In this document: positions 1-10,754 of the stretch, piece after piece
Position numbering within the stretch: the first letter of the stretch is position 1
How the letters are laid out: the number at the start of each line of letters is the position of its first letter
Source: Tubiluchus corallicola
Lineage: Eukaryota; Priapulida; Priapulimorpha; Priapulimorphida; Tubiluchidae
DNA length: 55,839 nt
Reading direction: 5' to 3'
Assembly: GCA_030141605.1 (NCBI GenBank)
Contig: JAQGDQ010000536.1
Location: 1-55,839, forward strand
Notes under the pieces: model-generated
Seen by the model: only the letters and a program-made list of their open reading frames with translations
Told to the model about the DNA's origin: nothing
Database searches by the model: none
Made by a program: the position numbers and the translations under genes

Positions 1-565
1 CAGGATTAGGATTATTTATTTTTTCCTGTGACTTTTTTATTGCGACTTTTTTTCTGCGATTTTTTTCTGTGAATTTTTTATTGTCACTTTTTTCTGTGAT
101 TTTTTCTGTGACTTTTTTATTGTCACTTTTTTCTGTGATTTTTTTGCTGTGAATTTTTTTCTGTTACTTTTCTATCTGTGACTTTTTTCCTGCGACTTTG
201 CTGTGACTTTTTTCAGTGACTTTTTTGTGACTTTTTTACCTGCAGCCTTTTAACTGTGACTTTTTCTGTTACTATTCTACATGTGGATTTTTTTACTGTG
301 ACTTTTTTCTGTTACCTTTCTACCTGTGACTTTTGATGTGACTTTTTCTGTGACTTTTTTACCTGTGAACTTTTCCTGCGACTTTTTCCTGTGACTCTTT
401 TCCTGTGACTTTTTTCTGTGACCTTTTACCTGTGACTTTTTCACTGTGACCTTTTTCTGTTCTTTTTTACCTGTGACTTTTTCTATTCTTTTTTACCTGT
501 GGCTTTTTCTGTGACTTTTTTACCTGCACTTTTTTCTGTGTTTTTTTTACCTGCGATTTTTCACC
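1..565. repeat. T-rich GTGAC minisatellite
   Basis: Degenerate tandem array built on CTGTGACTTTTTT with variable T-runs and variants ACCTGTGAC and CCTGCGAC, unit about 12-14 bp. It starts at or before the window edge. The reverse complement of the same theme (GTCAC plus A-run) recurs at 26405-26700 and 27145-27445. No coding potential. Confidence 0.9.
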
Positions 566-621
566 TGCATTCGTAGTTACACGTAACGAATACAAAAAAC
601 AAAGATAAAGCAATAACCGAC

Positions 622-706
622 GGCCCGAATAGTGTTCATGCTGCCCTGCCGGCCGGAGTGAAAACCACGGCTGTTATAAGTCATTGGTTCGAATCCATAG
701 CGAGCC
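622..706 (+). other. tRNA-like / SINE-like segment with B box
   Basis: GGTTCGAATCC at 686-696 matches the RNA polymerase III B box. The segment GCGAGCC just downstream pairs at 5 of 7 positions with GGCCCGA at 622-628, which would give an acceptor-like stem of a molecule of about 85 nt. No clear A box, and the T stem pairs only partly. It may be a decayed tRNA-derived SINE head; a functional tRNA is unlikely. Confidence 0.25.
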
Positions 707-829
707 ATAACAAAACTAAGTGATGCAGCGTTCAAAAGCTGGACAGGTGGGGTGAGAGTTCTGTAGACAGGGGGAGATTGTAGTTCAGGCAGTTTTTATT
801 CCAGAGCGTTTTTCACCTTTTTATAATCT

Positions 830-1266
830 AAAATACTGCTATAACTATCAATTAAACTGTAAACATAAGTTCATATCAGAAAAAAATAATTCTCTTGGTC
901 AAAAATGTCATGATAATTGTCAATTCAACTGTATATTTCAATTCATATAAAAAATAATTGTGATAGTCAAAAATGTCATGACAATTGTCAGTTTAACTGT
1001 ATACATGAGTTCATATAAAAATAATTGTGAAAGTCAAAAATGTCATGACAATTGTCAGTTTAACTGTATACATCAGTTCATATAAAATAGTTGTGATAGT
1101 CAAAAATGTCATGACAATTGTCAGTTTAACTGTATACATCAGTTCATATAAAATAGTTGTGATAGTCAAAAATGTCATGATAATTGTCAGTTTAACTGTA
1201 TACATCAGTTCACATAAAAAATAACTGTGATAGTCAAAAATGTGATGATAATTGTCAATTAAACTT

Positions 1267-1334
<68 letters not shown>

Positions 1335-1345
1335 TTCATATCAGA
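830..1345. repeat. 60-63 bp tandem repeat followed by (TA)n
   Basis: About seven copies of a 60-63 bp unit containing TGTCATGACAATTGTCA, TTTAACTGTATACAT and CAGTTCATATAAAA; copies from about 970 to 1220 are nearly identical. The array ends in a (TA)n tract at 1267-1331 and then picks up the array's own TTCATATCAGAAAAAA sequence again, so the TA tract grew inside a repeat unit. Short open frames here simply follow the repeat. Confidence 0.9.
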
Positions 1346-1935
1346 AAAAAATTCTGATATTAATATCATCCTACTGCAAATAAACCAAAACGTCACATTA
1401 CTTCTCGAAAAGTTAATCCTGTTTATTTACTTTAAATAATGTTTACTTGAAAAAGAAAACAAATATAAACAGTTTTTCAACTTACTATGTATTCCAGTGA
1501 TTGTGTTTGTCTTGCTTGTGTTTTCAGGTTTACATAAATCACTTTTCGTCGGCCAACCGTCAATGAGGTGGTGCAGACGGTTGCGTTGCATATATACGTG
1601 CTGGCGATGACGTCATCAGATAAATCACAACCCGTGTAGCACTGCAAGGTGCAATGCATTGATTGGTATCGACAGCAACAACAGGGTTGCATCATTTACT
1701 GACAAAACACAAGGGCTTCAAACAAACACGCGGTAGGTTATAAAGGTTGATGCGAATGTCATTCCGGTGGCGCGATGCTTTTAAGCGTTGCGATTTATGC
1801 AAAATTGATACTTCGAATGTTTGATTTATCAGGTTTTTGTATAGTGGTCTTTTGAGTTCTGCAACCTTTTACTCGAATATGTCTGTAGCCATTGTTAAAT
1901 TAAATTGTAGAAGAAAGTTTGCCGTAGTTTAGAGG
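1346..1935. other. non-coding stretch, no feature seen
   Basis: Unique-looking AT-rich sequence. The only open frame (about 70 codons, minus, 1477-1695) is Cys/Thr-rich, has no recognisable domain and looks like chance. Confidence 0.5.
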
Positions 1936-1936
1936 G

Positions 1937-1938
<2 letters not shown>

Positions 1939-1970
<32 letters not shown>

Positions 1971-2082
1971 TAAGACGGACTATCGAAGAGGAGAGAGGGG
2001 AAGAGATACGAAGAAAGAGAGAAAGAGAAGAGAGAGAGAGCAACTAAAACGGAATATCGAAGAGAAGAGGGGAAGAGAAACG

Positions 2083-2133
<51 letters not shown>

Positions 2134-2167
2134 GGAACATCGAAGAGAAGAGAGGGGAAGAGATACG

Positions 2168-2239
<72 letters not shown>

Positions 2240-2292
2240 ACGGAACGAAGAGAGAGAGAGAGGGGAAGAGATAAAAAGAGAGAGAGGGAACG

Positions 2293-2323
<31 letters not shown>

Positions 2324-2351
2324 GGAAAGAGAGAGAGAGAGAGAAAGAGAT

Positions 2352-2416
<65 letters not shown>

Positions 2417-2531
2417 AACTAAAACGGAATTTCGAAGAGAAGAGGGGAAGAGATACGAAGAAAGAGAGAAAGAGAAGAGAGAGAGAGCAACTAAGACGGA
2501 ACATCGAAGAGAAGAGAGGGGAAGAGATACG

Positions 2532-2586
<55 letters not shown>

Positions 2587-2635
2587 CGAGCGAGAGAGAG
2601 AGAGTGAGAGAGAGAGAGAGAGAAAGAGGTGTAAT
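1939..2635. repeat. (GA)n array with higher-order structure
   Basis: Long (GA)n runs are interrupted by a recurring non-GA cassette: ACTAAAACGGAATATCGAAG, then GGGGAAGAGATACGAAGAAA. Cassettes begin near 1971, 2042, 2130, 2416 and 2488. Each cassette plus its GA run forms a higher-order unit of variable length. Ser/Leu-rich open frames on the minus strand are repeat artefacts. Confidence 0.92.
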
Positions 2636-2689
2636 AACACGAGAAGGATGAAGGAAAATTACGTTTAGTCTACTTTTCTTTTCGTTCAC

Positions 2690-3350
2690 AATTATTGACG
2701 CTGCTTAATGGAGAATCAATGCGCATCTTTTATTTAGAACTTTTGCAAGAAGAAAATGCAAACATAATTTCACAAGGCGCCATTATGGAAAATATTGAGT
2801 AGGCCTACAATTATGTGAGATGCTATTGAGTTCGTTAGTCCACAACTGTCACTCAGTCCAAACCTTAAACAAAGCACCCAGAAACTCTGTGAACAAAAAT
2901 CAATTTTAATTTCATTTCAAAAATTATTTTCTCCAATCTCAACAAGCTGCTGTCATTCGCGGGTTCGATGGAGGTTTTCCTCAAGGTTCTCTTCAACTCT
3001 CAACCTTTAAAAAGACGAACTTCTGGTTGAACTAACCAGAAAACTCTCTCAAGTCGCTCCATTCCAACTTCGCCGCAGGTGTTGACGGAGTTTTTTACTA
3101 GCAGCAGGTAACAGTGGCAACTGTTAAATGTTATATGTGCTTCTGTGCATAATTGAACAGCTTGATCAGGAGCCATTTTTTATAATCTTGGAAGACTTAT
3201 GGCTGATTCTAGTTATTGATTTTCACGTAGTTTTCACTTACTGTTTAAATATTTGGTTCACAGGCTTGAAAATGGTCACTCGATTACCTATAAGTTTTCA
3301 TGAGGCCTAGATACATAGATAGATAATTTAGGTCTAAACAAATAGATATC
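2690..3350. other. non-coding stretch, no gene seen
   Basis: Mixed-composition sequence with no supportable coding frame. A 60-codon frame at 3128-3310 is AT-rich and has no domain. Confidence 0.5.
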
Positions 3351-3352
3351 CT

Positions 3353-4284
3353 TTCAGTTTGTAGACTGGTGATGCATAATCAGCTTTTAAAATGGTGATG
3401 CATAATCAGCTTGTAAACTAGTGATGCATAATCAGCTTGTAAAATGGTGATGCACAATCGGCTTGTAAACTAGTGATGCACAATCGGCTTGTAAACTAGT
3501 GATGCACAATCAGCTTGTAAACTAGTGATGCACAATCAGCTTGTAAACTAGTGACGCGTGATCAGCTTGTAAACTAGTGATGCATAATCAGCTTGTAAAC
3601 TAGTGATGCGCAATCAGCTTGTAAACTGGTGATACACAATCAGCTTGTAAAATAGTGACACATGATCAGCTTGTAAACTAGCGATGCATAATCAGCTTGT
3701 AAACTAGTGATGCGCAATCAGCTTGTAAACTACTGATGCACAATCAGTTTGTAAACTAGTGATGCATAATCAGTTTGTAAACTAGTGATGCACAATCAGC
3801 TTGTAAACTAGTGATGCGCAATCAGCTTGTAAACTAGTGATGCACAATCAGTTTATAAACTAGTGATGCATAAACAGCTTGTAAACTAGTGATGCGCAAT
3901 CAGCTTGTAAACTAGTGATGCACAATCAGTTTGTAAACTAGTGACACGTGATCAGCGTGTAAACTAGTGATGCAGAATCAGCTTGTAAACTAGTGATGCG
4001 CAATCAGCTTGTAAACTAGTGATGCACAATCAGTTTGTAAACTAGTGACACGTGACCAGCGTGTAAACTAGTGATGCACAATCAGCTTGTAAACTAGTGA
4101 TGCGCAATAAGCTTGGAAACTAGTGATGCGCAATAAGCTTGGAAACTAGTGATGCGCAATAAGCTTGGAAACTAGTGATGCGCAATAAGCTTGGAAACTA
4201 GTGATGCACAATCAGCTTGTAAACTAGTGATGCACAATCAGCTTGTAAACTAGTGATGCGCAATAAGCTTGGAAACTAGTGATG
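3353..4284. repeat. 26-bp minisatellite, about 35 copies
   Basis: Head-to-tail 26-mers with core AAACTAGTGATGC and flank AATCAGCTTGT. ACTAGT is in nearly every unit. Variants are ordered: a CACGTGATCAGCGTGT unit recurs at 3945 and 4047 within a repeated four-unit block of about 104 bp. AAGCTTGGAAACTAG units are clustered at 4105-4200 and return at 4262. There are no spacers and no leader, so this is not a CRISPR array. Confidence 0.95.
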
Positions 4285-4632
4285 TGTGGTAATAATTCTT
4301 GTGTTTGTGTGGCAATAATTCTTTCACGCAAGTCATTTTTGAAAAAAATAGTATGTTTCTTTTCAATATTTTAAATAGTAGATTGTTTTGACCTACAGTT
4401 GAAGATTGGGTTCGGTTTTGCTTTAACTGCGCCCCAAAAAACATTTCATACTAAGTTACATTACTTTGCTTCACGAAACTAGAGAGGAAAATTCCTACTA
4501 ATTAAGGGGTCTGCTTCAACTGGAAAAAAAACGTCACTGACACATCTTCCCAGTGTGCATCACTGATTCACAAAAATATATTATTGATGTTATTGACAAG
4601 ATAAAGTAATTCATACTTCTACTTAGTGAAAC

Positions 4633-4946
4633 GTGCTGTGCTGTGCTATGCTATGCCATGCCATGCCATGCCATGCCATGCCATGCCATGCCATATTGTT
4701 TTGTATTGTATTGTATTATATTATATTATATTATATTATATTATATTATATTATATTATATTATATTATATTATATTATATTATATTATATTATATTATA
4801 TTATATTATATTATATTATATTATATTATATATATATTATAATATATATAATATAATATAATATAATATAATATAATATAATATAATATAATATTATATT
4901 ATATTATATTATATTATATTATATTATATTATATTATATTATATTT
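4633..4946. repeat. pentanucleotide tract with drifting motif and strand flips
   Basis: A single 5-bp register changes motif stepwise: GCTGT, GCTAT, GCCAT, ATTGT, then ATTAT. The ATATT run (4708-4828) flips to its complement AATAT (about 4850-4890) through a TA-rich centre, then flips back to ATATT (4893-4944). The arms are long inverted repeats. Confidence 0.93.
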
Positions 4947-4954
4947 TATATTAC

Positions 4955-5065
4955 GAATGCGCTACGAATGCTCTGATTATTTTTCAAGCTTTACGCAAAG
5001 TGATCTAATCTTGTTTCAAACGATTTGCCCTAAAGATGGCTGCGTCAATGGAGGGAAGTTTTATT
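4955..5065 (+). repeat. dispersed repeat, inverted copy at 23395-23500
   Basis: Shares ACGAATGCTCTGATT, a TTTTTCAA..CTTTAC block and ATGGCTGCGTC, in the same order, with the reverse complement of 23395-23500. It directly abuts the pentanucleotide tract. Family unknown. Confidence 0.65.
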
Positions 5066-5464
5066 TCAAATCCTAAGTTTGGATAACTTGGGGACCACAG
5101 CATTGGACGTAGCTGTCTAATTATTTACTACATTGGATATATAAATAGAACGTTCGCCCTAATCATCTTGCGTCTGTGTAAATCAGGTTGCCATCTATAC
5201 TAATTAATGGAGATAAACTGCAGGTATTGGCTTTGTTTGCGTAAAACCGATTTGTTATCACGCTTATGCGTTGTTCAGCTGTTGGCTATCCGAATGCGTC
5301 GTATTTATTTTGCAACTTCGCCGTTGATACCGTGATTAAGTTGTTAATAATTCACAAGCAGGTCTGAGGAAGGAAATGGTAGGAGATTTGCGGGGTTGCA
5401 AGGGTCTGTGATGCAAACAGCAGCCTCACACGCACATTAATAATAATCTTTTAGAGTTTTATTG

Positions 5465-5678
5465 TGCGCACGCGCAGTTGTTGTAGGTCAAAGGTTAAGT
5501 GTACCCAGCAAGGCATCTTAACTACAACCGTAACGAGACATGTTGGCAAAGCAAAGTCGTCTGCCGCATCAGTTCAGTAACTTCAGTTGTTTTGCGTGGA
5601 CTTTACTTAATTATGCATTAGTCTGTGCATAGAGTGATCTACTAGCAGGAACTTGCTTGGGAACAAGAGAAAATCAAC
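5465..5678 (+). promoter_or_regulatory. candidate promoter and first exon: NRF1 and DR1 motifs, then a donor
   Basis: TGCGCACGCGCA at 5465-5476 is a perfect palindromic NRF1 consensus. AGGTCAAAGGTTA at 5485-5497 is a one-mismatch DR1 nuclear-receptor element. About 180 bp downstream, ATCAACTAG is followed by GTAAGG, a good splice donor. Motif pairs of this type mark many animal promoters, but no downstream coding exon could be identified, so the gene, if any, is unknown. The donor segment has a diverged copy at about 6405-6515. Confidence 0.3.
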
Positions 5679-5765
5679 TAGGTAAGGTTCTAGCTAACTG
5701 TCTTAAAAGACTGTTAGTGGTATAATAGCTTGCGCTGCGAGGCGTTGTCAAGTGTACACAAATGT
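5645..5765 (+). repeat. segment duplicated at 6405-6515
   Basis: CTTGGGAACAAGA, GTAAGGTTCTAGCTA, CTGTTAGT and the following GCGTTGTCAA are shared in order with 6405-6515. The second copy sits inside a CAATG/CAATA pentanucleotide tract. Confidence 0.8.
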
Positions 5766-6354
5766 GTTGTCTGATACACTTAACCGTTTATCTTTTCACG
5801 ATCACCATCAATCGATGGAACTGTCAATAGGCTTATTGTGCCGGGTCCACAACAGTAAAGATCGCTGAGGCCAGATTTTGACTGTTGTAATTAAGCATCA
5901 ACAGGCCTGGTGAGTAAATGAATAGGTGATGTACGAAAAACTGCACCTGCGTGGTTTGTCTGTCATGCTTCCCGACTATTTCTCTTGCTGGGGAATAAAC
6001 TCAACGTTGAAGGCACTCCTGTTGATCCAGCGTCTCATTTCAGAGTAGGTGGGCTACAGTTCTGCTACGGCCATCCTCAAAAAGGCAGCATTGGGTTGAG
6101 TGCTGATTCTAGACTTAAATGAGTGCAGAATTGTATGAACGTTTGGTTCCTGCAGTTAAATTTATTTCTACACCAACACGACTGAACAAAATAGCTTGGC
6201 TTACATACAGTAATAAGATGTGATGATGATCAGTCTTTTATTTTAAGATATATGTTTACATAAATGGGCCTCTGACTGTAGTTAAAGTTGAAACTAATTA
6301 TAAGTACACATAAATAAGTTTATTTGATAAAGACAAGTGACGTAATGACATAAT

Positions 6355-6650
6355 ACAGTACACTGCAATGCGCTTCAATGCACTGCAATGCAATGCAAAA
6401 CATTGCAACTTCTCGCTTGGGAACAAGAAAAAATGAACTTGGTAAGGTTCTAGCTAGCTGTTAAAACTGTTAGTATTATAGTAGTTTGGGCTGCGAAGCG
6501 TTGTCAAATGTAATACAATGCAATACAAAACATTGCAATGCAATACAAAACATTGCAATGCAATACAATACATTACAATACAACACAACACAACATAACT
6601 CAATGCAGTATACTACAATAGAGTACAACACAATATACTAGGACAATAAA
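6355..6650. repeat. CAATG/CAATA pentanucleotide tract split by the 110-bp segment
   Basis: Pentamers CAATG, CAATA and CAACA with interspersed AAAACATTG run at 6355-6405 and again from about 6512 to 6640. The duplicated 110-bp segment lies between the two halves. Confidence 0.8.
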
Positions 6651-6740
6651 CCTAAATGATTGGTTTAGCATCATCATACAATAACATTTTACATAAGTAT
6701 ACTACATATAAAAAAGAATACGTTCGTAAAGAAATAACCA

Positions 6741-6820
6741 CACACACGCACGCACGCACGCACGCACACACACACATATATGTGTTGTATATATATATAT
6801 ATATATAAAACCACATAAAA

Positions 6821-6885
<65 letters not shown>
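6741..6885. repeat. (CACG)n/(CA)n and (TA)n microsatellites
   Basis: CACGCACG and CACACA tract at 6741-6776, then (TA)n at 6777-6807 and about 6823-6885. Tyr/Ile-rich open frames on the minus strand are repeat artefacts. Confidence 0.95.
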
Positions 6886-6886
<1 letters not shown>

Positions 6887-7235
6887 CAATAATAGGTTGA
6901 TACATTATTTATGTTAATGATACAATGTTAAATATATGCTTATTACTATTGTAATGTATAAGTTATATAATAATAATTGTGATTAAAACATAAGTATAAG
7001 AAAAATAGTTACCGGGGGTAAAGAAATTTATATACCTTACGTGTGTGAAGATACTGTGTCTTTGTTTAAAGTACTTTCGTGTCTTAATGCACTGTGTAGT
7101 AGTAACTCGTTACTTTGCGGGTCAACAAGTGGCATTTAATAAATAAATTTAATTAGACCATTTTGCTAATGTTCATTGTTGTGTTATTAAACTGTTATGT
7201 TGAATTAAGACATTAAATTGGTTTAGTTGTGTTTT

Positions 7236-7665
7236 GCAAACTTAGGTACTTTTGGCAAGAAAGCGTGACTAATCAAACATACTTTAATAAAGTGTATAAT
7301 ACTGTTACAGGGGGTTTCATTCGCAGCTTTTGACTATTGTGTGCTGCACTCTATGCGCAACGCTACAAGTTAGATCTTTCAAAATTTTAACAGGATTGCG
7401 TGTTTAGTTAATTTACCGCATCACAGAGGTGACAGAGCGTCACAAAGCTCGACAATATGTTCTTTCACTCAATATTGGCAATTTTTGTTTTAATAATGAC
7501 GTCACGTTTTCTTTTTTATAGCCGAAATTCTGTGATCTGTAAAAGAAAACGAAAAGAATTCAGAAGAACACATTACATTTCATTACAAATTATCTAAATA
7601 TGCGCCCAGCTTGCGTTTTTCACGCCTGTAAATTTAGGTTTAGTATTCACAATAACTATAAGATT
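7236..7665 (+). repeat. dispersed repeat copy 1 (partner 14626-15055)
   Basis: Diverged copy of about 430 bp. Shared blocks in order include TGTGCTGC.CTCT, GATCTTTCAAAATTTTAAC, a GTGACAAAGCTC-like block, TTATAGCCGAA and TGATCTGTAAAAGAA. Both copies are followed by GTGAG-type pentamers: a few here (7670-7690), over 500 bp at the partner. A third partial match, TTATGTGCTGCCCTCT, lies at about 7724. No coding capacity; non-autonomous element of unknown family. Confidence 0.7.
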
Positions 7666-7689
7666 ATTGGTGAGGTGAAGTGAGATTAG

Positions 7690-8110
7690 GGGGGGGGGCG
7701 TTTGGGCTCGTAGATGGTGATTGTTATGTGCTGCCCTCTACAGTCAGCCTTTAGAATTTTTCGATTTTATTTATTTATTTGGAAAAACAAATATACAATA
7801 CATAGAAACAACGAGAAAAAATACACAGTTAATATTGTTACGGGTGCTAAATGCCATTTGTTTTCCACCCACCCCTCTACAATGTGATGGTCCCATCCAA
7901 ACGAAGGCATTGCATAGTGGCGTTTAATACCAGGTATAAAACCGTCGCTATGGAATTGGCTCGTCGTTTCAGTGGGTGAACGGTCGGGTGCGTTTTCCAC
8001 TTCAGCACCTGTCCCGTAATCGCAAACAAGATTTCAGCAATTCAGTATCGAACCCTGAACCTCTTGGCCGCAGTCTTTACGACATTTAATGATTTGATAT
8101 GATAACATGC
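7690..8110. other. unclassified repeat-like stretch
   Basis: Includes TTTATTTATTTATTT followed by AATATACAATACATAG, resembling the minus-strand sequence at 9150-9300. There is also a minus-strand AGGGTTCGATACTG, a weak B-box-like motif. No supportable ORF. Confidence 0.3.
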
Positions 8111-8251
8111 ATAACTAGAAGTGAAAACTAGTGAAGCGTTTGTGTCACTATGAGCAGATCGAATAAATGAGGATTTTAGTAAAAGGAAACAAAGTTATGC
8201 AAAAGAAGGATAGAAGTTGTAAAGAAAGAGCGGAAATGTGAAGAAAAAAAA

Positions 8252-8564
8252 TATAATGAAAGAAATTCCTTGGAGTTGAAAAGTCAAGATCCGAAGATTA
8301 AGATGGGTAGGACATCTTCTAAGATTACCAAACGAAGCACCAGTAAGAATCGCCTTAAAGGAAGCCTTAAAATCTTCCAAAAAACCACCTGGTAAACCTA
8401 AAATAACGTGGATAGCTAAGATAAATAAAGATGTTCAACAACTTCAACCAAATCTATCTTTAGGAGGAGAAGAACTTACGCTGTTAGCTGCACATAGAAG
8501 TGGGTGGAATACTCTAATAAATGTTGATTCCACAATGCCTACAACAAGAGGAATGAGATTTTGA
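8252..8564 (+). mobile_element. LINE reverse-transcriptase C-terminal fragment, copy 1
   Basis: In one frame it encodes RRLRWVGHLLRLP, a Lys-rich stretch with a PPGKPK..W segment, and AAHRSGWNTLIN, ending at a natural TGA (8562-8564). RLRWLGH..R and the Trp-containing tail are typical of the C-terminus of non-LTR retrotransposon polymerases after the RT core. One in-frame stop lies near its start. About 80% or more identical at nucleotide level to 12030-12345. 5'-truncated and dead. Confidence 0.8.
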
Positions 8565-8574
8565 AGGAAGAAGG

Positions 8575-9780
8575 AGACGAGTAGTATGATCTGGAATTGA
8601 GAACTCTGTTGGCCAATGAAGTGCGGCGACACAAACAGCACTTTATTTACGCTGTTGCTATAGGTACCTGTGCCCTTCCTTGGTGTGATTCTGATGAAAC
8701 AGGATGAAACATAATTTTGATAAATTTTGACGAATTTTTTGGTGTCAAAAAGTGCATCAGGGGATTTTACGTATCAGGGGATTCATGGGGATCTTAGTTG
8801 GCTTCATACGTTTAAAGCAATGATTGTAACTATCACCTATATTATTACAGCTGTGCAGTGATTTTAGACCTCTGTTCTAGAGTCTGCTAGCTGAAAAAAA
8901 TGGGGCAAAACGTCAAACACAGACTTAAAAACTCTCAATTTCAATTTCTCAGTAAGAGTATTTCACAAAATTAATGCCGTTGGTTTGTTAGCTGCAGCTA
9001 AAATTGGAAAGGCATTTGTGAGTGACTTGTGAAACACCCATTATTAGATGCGGTAAGGTAATGCATTAAAACCAAGTATTCGTAAGGAATCATATACGAT
9101 AGTTACGATGATGACGATGATTCAGTGTTGAAGTAGTCATACAATTTCATGATATTTATTTATTTATTTGTGTCAAAAATACATGCAAGACTTACGTACA
9201 ATATCAATTTTGAACAATACAAAAAAACAAGACATATATACAATTTCAATTTTGAAATATAGTGACACTATATACAAACAAAACAATTACTAATAAAAGA
9301 AATATTGTTAAATCTTCCAGTTAGTTATATTAGTTATTTAATGAAAAGTTTAATGATTAGTATTTAAAATGAAATAAATTAGGCCTCATTTTCAATGACA
9401 TGATCATTACCTATTACATTGTTCATCATGTCTTAAAAACGCTTTTTTCAACAATAATTAACAAATACCTTAATTACTTCTAAATCATTACTTCCCATTT
9501 ATGATAAATATTTAAATTACTACTTGCCCCATTATTGGACCTATATTATGTAACTGTAAGTTATGTGCAGCATATTTAGCTGTGATTATAGCTGCTGTTC
9601 AGACAAGTTCACAGTCATAAAAAACTTTTTCATCTTCATAAATATTTAATTTTTTCCTTTTTAATGCTTTCATGTATTTCTGCACAGTAACCTAAATTTA
9701 TACTGATGAATCGTTGTAAAGTTTTTGAGAACATATAAGTATATCTAATCAACCTGCTATTATAATTGTTATTGAACCAC
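8575..9780. other. non-coding, LINE-tail-like AT-rich stretch
   Basis: No coding frame. 9150-9300 has TTTATTTATTTATTTGTGTC followed by A-rich ACAATATCAATTTTGAA repeats; on the minus strand this resembles a retroelement 3' tail. Confidence 0.35.
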
Positions 9781-10110
9781 TCATTCACTCACTCAGATAT
9801 TTATAAAATACATTGATTAACTGAGTGGTTTACTAGATGATGGAATGAATGACTTACTGACCTGATGATAGACTAGACTTGTCATTGAAAATGGCTTTGC
9901 TGGCAACTGACATGGTGACTGACTCACTAATCTATTAAATGTCTTTAGTGTTTAGCTCTCGTACTTTGTCGAATGACTGACTGACTGAATGACAGAATAA
10001 CAATTCGGTCTGAGCCTGATTAAGTTACGGGTCTGTCTAACTGACTGACCGACTAAGTGACTGACACACTGACTAACTGACCGCTCAATTTCGGTGTTCA
10101 ACAGTAAAAC
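9780..10110. repeat. CTGA/GACT tetranucleotide-rich region
   Basis: Interrupted CTGA repeats (GACTGACTGACTGAATGAC near 9975, CTGACTGACCGACTAAGTGA near 10042) with looser CATTCACTCACTCA units upstream. A similar GACTGACCGACTGACTGACT run occurs at about 51330. Confidence 0.7.
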
Positions 10111-10754
10111 TAACGCAGTCTTGGGAAACACACAAAGTAACACAAAGTATTGAGAAATGCTCAAAAACTTTCCTGGTATGTCTAGTATGGTGTCTGCATC
10201 TTGATACAGCTAATCAATTCTTTCTAGTTCTTTTCTTAACTTAGCTGCCGCCACACTGCATTATATCACAATCTACAATGTCACCGTTTTTTCTGACAGT
10301 TATGGCTTTTGTGCATTTAGTTGTTCAATAAGCTGGCAACAAATTGAATCGAAAGTTGCACTGTTGTTGCCCTTTGCAACCCTAAACCTGAAAATAAAAT
10401 GTAACTCCCTCTTGCATAATCAGCAAAATGGTAAGTGGAGTTCTTCTCATGCTAAATAACATTATCGAAAAACATTGAACATGTATGTTTGATTGAGTAT
10501 GTGTTAGGCAGAATAGACGGCCCAATATTGCATGAGCATAAAGCATTCCAAAGGTTGTAAAATAAATATGTTTACACTAAACACAAAGCATTGCCACACT
10601 TTCGTTCTGTTAATAATAGCCAGCCTTGATAAAGGAAAGCACACATCTCATAATGGATTCATTAGACGCACACACCAACGCTTGCAAAACATGTAACATT
10701 AACTAAACAAACGCTGCATTTTCAACATCACACGTACAGTAATTTCTAAATCCC
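10110..10754. other. GPCR upstream region, no feature assigned
   Basis: AT-rich non-coding sequence ahead of the GPCR gene. No TATA element at a convincing distance and no conserved motif recognised. Confidence 0.4.

Noticed and set aside
1970-2689. Long Ser/Leu-rich open frames on the minus strand
   Set aside because: They are translations of the (GA)n array; all frames of such repeats stay open.
3353-4284. CRISPR-like regular repeats
   Set aside because: Units are contiguous 26-mers with no unique spacers, in a eukaryotic, intron-containing context.
4626-4861. Tyr/Ile/Leu-rich plus-strand frames
   Set aside because: Translations of the pentanucleotide tract.
5545-5700. Spliced-leader-like exon with donor
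   Set aside because: No tandem array, no Sm-like site and no match to a spliced leader I can verify; kept only as a candidate first exon.
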